Origin: JALHMQ01 sp020248785
GTDB lineage: Bacteria; Pseudomonadota; Gammaproteobacteria; Burkholderiales; Burkholderiaceae_F
Direction of reading: 5' to 3'
DNA length: 25,319 nt
Assembly: GCA_046343415.1 (NCBI GenBank)
Contig: JBKDNL010000212.1
Coordinates: 1-25,319 of the forward strand
The notes under the pieces are model-generated. The model saw only the letters and a list, made by a program, of their open reading frames with translations. It made no database searches and was not told where the DNA came from. Shown here in pieces: positions 22,679 through 25,319 of the stretch. How positions within the stretch are numbered: position 1 is the first letter of the stretch; every line of letters starts with the position of its first letter. Made by a program: the position numbers and the translations under genes.

Positions 22679-22708
22679 AACCCGCAGCCTTGGCTGCGGG
22701 TTTTTTTT
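22679..22708 (+). terminator. Strong Rho-independent terminator of the TonB receptor
   Basis: A 9-bp GC-rich stem (CCCGCAGCC / GGCTGCGGG), extended by AA/TT, is closed by a 2-nt loop and followed by eight T residues. It separates the receptor from the peptidase gene, so the two have separate transcripts. Confidence 0.92.
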
Positions 22709-23107
22709 GGTGGGGCGCCGCCGGCGCGATGATGGACGAATGAAACGCGGTGGTTGCCTACTCCGTCTGTACAGGCTCACGGTGGCGGTGAGACGCTGTC
22801 GCATGCCTAGTTCACTGGGTTCACGGCAGTCCTCAGGTAACGCGACGGTGCTTGCGCAGCAGTGCAGCAGCCAGGCACCGCATCGCTGCGATGGGGCTCC
22901 ACACCAACGGCTTGGGGCGGCCGCATAAAGTCGGCCGTCCGTGTTTTTGGTACAAAAGGGGTGGCTGCCGCGGCCGGCCCAAGCTACGCTTCGTTACCCG
23001 GTGTCGGCGGCGCCTTCACGCTGCCGCGCGGGGCGTTCTAAACGGGTGCTGGCAGCGCACGCGAGCCCGCCCTCTTTACCTTTGTCGCGCAACTGACCTT
23101 ACACATC
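22709..23107. other. Intergenic stretch, 399 bp, no convincing gene
   Basis: It lies between the receptor terminator and the S9 peptidase. Short open frames here are Arg/Cys-rich with poor codon patterns and no ribosome binding sites. The only structure I see is a CGGCCG / CGGCCG hairpin at 22918-22937 followed by GTGTTTTT. It should hold the peptidase promoter, but I cannot place it. Confidence 0.6.
22916..22948 (+). terminator. Weak hairpin with T-run upstream of the S9 peptidase
   Basis: Stem CGGCCG (22918-22923) pairs with CGGCCG (22932-22937) across an 8-nt loop and is followed by a run of five T at 22944-22948. It may be a second terminator, or an attenuator in the leader of the peptidase gene 160 bp downstream. 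Confidence 0.3.
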
Positions 23108-25123
23108 ATGAACATGACATTTTTGCGCAGGCTGCTATTCGCCCTCGGCGCCACAGTCGTTGCCTTAGGGCCGATCGATAAAGTCTCGGCGCAACCGGTG
23201 TCGATTGCCGATTTGGTACGGCCGCCCGCCTACGCCGGTCCGGTCCTGTCGCAGAACGGCCGATACTTCGCGGTCTCGGTGCCGATTAACGGCAAGATGA
23301 ACCTCGTCATTGTCGACTTGGAGCAGCGGTCGGTCAGCCGCATTACCGACGAGCGTGAGTTTGACATCCTGAGCGTGCGCTGGCTGGGGAACGAGCGGCT
23401 GGTGTTCACGCTTGGTCAGTTCAATTCGCCGACGGGTCCGGGGCGCTTTGACGGCGGCGGGTTGTTCATGATCAGCCGCGACGGCAAGGAAACGCGTCGC
23501 TTGTCGCCTACGGTGCGCGAGCTGCGCAATCGGAACCAATTTGTCTACCGTGGCTACAACTTGTTGCGCACACTGCCCGCCAATGATGAGGAGATGCTTG
23601 TCACGGGCAACCAGCGCGATGCCGAGTCGCTCGACGTCTATCGGTTGAACGTGCGTACCGGCCGTGCCGTGCTCCTAACAGAGCGCCGGCCGGAACGCGT
23701 GTTCGAGTACATCCTCGACAACAACAACGTTCCACGCGTCGCGCGCGCGGTGCTGAAGGATCGGTTGGAGTTCATCGTCTACTACCGCAAGGATGGAGAC
23801 TCGCCGTGGGAGCAGATCGCGCAGTACGACGGAACAAAGGGTCCGATTCTGCGGCCGCTCGCGTTCGAGTCCGACAACCAGTCATTGGTGGTGGCGTGGA
23901 ACGGCGACCGGCCGACCATGGGTGTGTTCCGATACGACCCCAATGCCCGGAAGCTCGGTGAGCTGATCGCGCAACATCCGCGCTTCGACATGGGTGCCGA
24001 CGCCAGCGGCACACCAGTGTCGGGTGTCATCCGCGACTTCAAGTCAAACAAGGTCATCGGCTACCAAGTGGACGCCGACAAGCCGCAGATCGTCTGGGTC
24101 GATGAAGAGTACGCGAAGCTTCAGTCGACGATCGATGGTGCCTTGCCGAACACGGTCAACATCTTCCGTCGTACCCCCGATGGCGAGCGTCTGTTGGTGT
24201 CGTCGTTCTCCGACCGTCAGCCGACCAAGTGGTATCTGTTCGACGAGAAGAAACGCGTTTTGGAGGAGCTCTTCAGCAGCCGACCCTGGATCAAGCCAGA
24301 TCAGTTGGTCGAGCAGCGCCCCTTCCTGCTGAAGACGCGCGACGGTCTGGAGATTCCCGGCTACTACTTTCTGCCCAACAACCATAAGAAGGGCGAGCGC
24401 CTGCCGACCGTCGTGCACATTCATGGTGGCCCCGCTGCGCGTGCTGACGCCTGGGGCGATGGATTCGGCGTGCGTGAAGCTCAGCTTCTTGCATCACGCG
24501 GCTACGCTGTGATCCTGCCGAACTTCCGCGTGACGCCGGGTCTCGGCAGTCGCGTCTTCTATTCTGGCTTCGGGACCATCGGCCGCCAGATGGTTGACGA
24601 TCACGATGACGCGGCAAAGTGGGGGATTGCGGAGGGGTTTGCCGATCCCCAGCGAATTTGCATCTCAGGTGCCAGCTACGGCGGCTATGCAACCCTCATG
24701 GCGTTGGCTCGCTTTCCTGAGACCTTCAAGTGCGGCATCTCGGGCTTGATGGTCAGTGACTGGGAACTGATCGTTACGTCACCGGCGGGTGACACCGCAA
24801 GCAGCGACTTGGCAGTAAATCATGTTCTCGCACTGGTCGGAGTTCGGCGTAGTTCTGACATGCCCGCTGAAATTCAGCCTGTCAATCTCGCGAGTCGCAT
24901 CAAGCAACCACTGCTCATCTACGCTGGCGAAGACGACATTCGAACGCCTCTGGAGCAGACGACGCGCATGATCCGTGCTCTCGAGCGGGCGGGGAACAAG
25001 CCGAAGGCGGTACTCATCAAGCCGCTGGAAGGACACGGCTTCGGCAAGACGGAAAACAACGTCGAACTCTACGAGGCGATCTTTAAGTTCCTCGAAGAGT
25101 CAATCGGCAAGCGCCCGGGCTGA
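23108..25123 (+). CDS. Secreted S9 family (prolyl oligopeptidase-type) peptidase
   Basis: A 671-residue serine peptidase. The signal peptide (FLRRLLFALGATVVALGPID...VSA, cleavage near residue 28) sends it to the periplasm or beyond. Residues ~35-400 are a beta-propeller region, and ~405-670 an alpha/beta-hydrolase domain. The nucleophile is Ser523 in GASYGGYA, the acid is probably Asp610 in AGEDDIRTP, and the His is His643 in GHGFG. The oxyanion-side motif HIHGGPAAR is present. It resembles S9C acylaminoacyl/dipeptidyl peptidases, which cleave short peptides. It follows the TonB receptor, but across a terminator. The start has no strong ribosome binding site; an ATG two codons later is possible. 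It ends with a hairpin terminator. Confidence 0.93.
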   Translation: MNMTFLRRLLFALGATVVALGPIDKVSAQPVSIADLVRPPAYAGPVLSQNGRYFAVSVPINGKMNLVIVDLEQRSVSRITDEREFDILSVRWLGNERLVFTLGQFNSPTGPGRFDGGGLFMISRDGKETRRLSPTVRELRNRNQFVYRGYNLLRTLPANDEEMLVTGNQRDAESLDVYRLNVRTGRAVLLTERRPERVFEYILDNNNVPRVARAVLKDRLEFIVYYRKDGDSPWEQIAQYDGTKGPILRPLAFESDNQSLVVAWNGDRPTMGVFRYDPNARKLGELIAQHPRFDMGADASGTPVSGVIRDFKSNKVIGYQVDADKPQIVWVDEEYAKLQSTIDGALPNTVNIFRRTPDGERLLVSSFSDRQPTKWYLFDEKKRVLEELFSSRPWIKPDQLVEQRPFLLKTRDGLEIPGYYFLPNNHKKGERLPTVVHIHGGPAARADAWGDGFGVREAQLLASRGYAVILPNFRVTPGLGSRVFYSGFGTIGRQMVDDHDDAAKWGIAEGFADPQRICISGASYGGYATLMALARFPETFKCGISGLMVSDWELIVTSPAGDTASSDLAVNHVLALVGVRRSSDMPAEIQPVNLASRIKQPLLIYAGEDDIRTPLEQTTRMIRALERAGNKPKAVLIKPLEGHGFGKTENNVELYEAIFKFLEESIGKRPG

Positions 25124-25148
25124 TCTGATCACCGCAAGATAGCTGGCA

Positions 25149-25178
25149 ACGGCCCGCCTCGTCGGGCCGTCTTTCTTT
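25149..25178 (+). terminator. Rho-independent terminator of the S9 peptidase
   Basis: An 8-bp stem (ACGGCCCG / CGGGCCGT) with a 6-nt loop is followed by CTTTCTTT. It lies 25 bp past the stop. Confidence 0.75.
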
Positions 25179-25239
25179 GCCTCTGTTGAATTTCGAGTGG
25201 GTAGACGGGCTACAAGGCTGCGCAGACTGAGGCTGCGGG

Positions 25240-25300
25240 GCGCCCTTGCCGGGGCGCGGGGTCAAGGGCGCGCGAATGCGCGGCGAAGCGAACCCTTGAC
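25240..25300. repeat. Overlapping alternative inverted repeats at right edge
   Basis: GCGCCCTTG (25240-25248) is complementary to CAAGGGCGC (25263-25271). GTCAAGGG (25261-25268) is complementary to CCCTTGAC (25293-25300). The two hairpins share CAAGGG and exclude each other. No gene is recognised in 25179-25319, so the role is unclear; it could be a leader or attenuator of a gene outside the window, or an intergenic repeat element. Confidence 0.6.
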
Positions 25301-25319
25301 GCCGAGACTCGGCGAATAC

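Noticed and set aside
22707..22928. 73-codon plus-strand frame after the receptor terminator
   Set aside because: Its start lies in the terminator T-run, the product is Arg/Cys/Ser-rich, and there is no ribosome binding site or codon bias.
1..25319. CRISPR arrays, insertion sequences, rRNA and replication origins
   Set aside because: I saw no regularly spaced direct repeats, transposase-like proteins, rRNA sequence or DnaA-box clusters.

Overview
The window is high-GC, gene-dense DNA from a Gram-negative bacterium, probably a betaproteobacterium of the Burkholderiales type. This is inferred from the complete Tol-Pal envelope operon, outer-membrane beta-barrel proteins, a TonB-dependent receptor and the GC-rich third codon positions. 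The taxon cannot be fixed without database searches.

Layout. Positions 1-1056 (minus) hold the N-terminal part of a GabD-type succinate-semialdehyde dehydrogenase that runs off the left edge. It is divergent from a prolyl-4-hydroxylase-like 2OG-Fe(II) oxygenase (1254-2195, plus), which converges on a small outer-membrane beta-barrel protein (2209-2856, minus). A small unknown protein follows (2955-3335, plus), then a stretch that looks like a decayed minus-strand gene (about 3451-3888). Positions 3969-6037 hold the most unusual locus: a 51-residue peptide gene with a canonical double-glycine leader and a predicted 7-residue C-terminal product, divergent from a protein that joins a helical TPR-like region to a variant HD-GYP domain. 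This layout recalls the peptide/TPR-receptor pairs of Gram-positive RRNPP quorum sensing, but with a cyclic-di-GMP-type output domain. A tRNA-Lys(TTT) gene with an encoded CCA end and a duplicated 13-bp 5' end lies at 6075-6150.

Positions 6327-7484 encode a YeeE/YedE-type sulfur-compound transporter. Positions 7638-13075 (minus) hold the whole ybgC-tolQ-tolR-tolA-tolB-pal-cpoB operon, whose products link the inner membrane, peptidoglycan and outer membrane during constriction. Two hairpins sit inside this operon, between tolQ and tolR and between pal and cpoB.

Positions 13243-19705 (plus) form a tightly packed four-gene peptide-type ABC importer operon: a lipoprotein binding protein, two permeases and a fused double ATPase, the same gene order as yejABEF. 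It is followed by a TonB-dependent receptor (19957-22635) with a strong terminator, and by a secreted S9 prolyl-oligopeptidase-family peptidase (23108-25123). Read together, the right third could be a peptide acquisition set: receptor across the outer membrane, peptidase in the periplasm, importer in the inner membrane. Shared function is inferred from proximity and family only. The right edge carries a cluster of alternative inverted repeats with no gene assigned.
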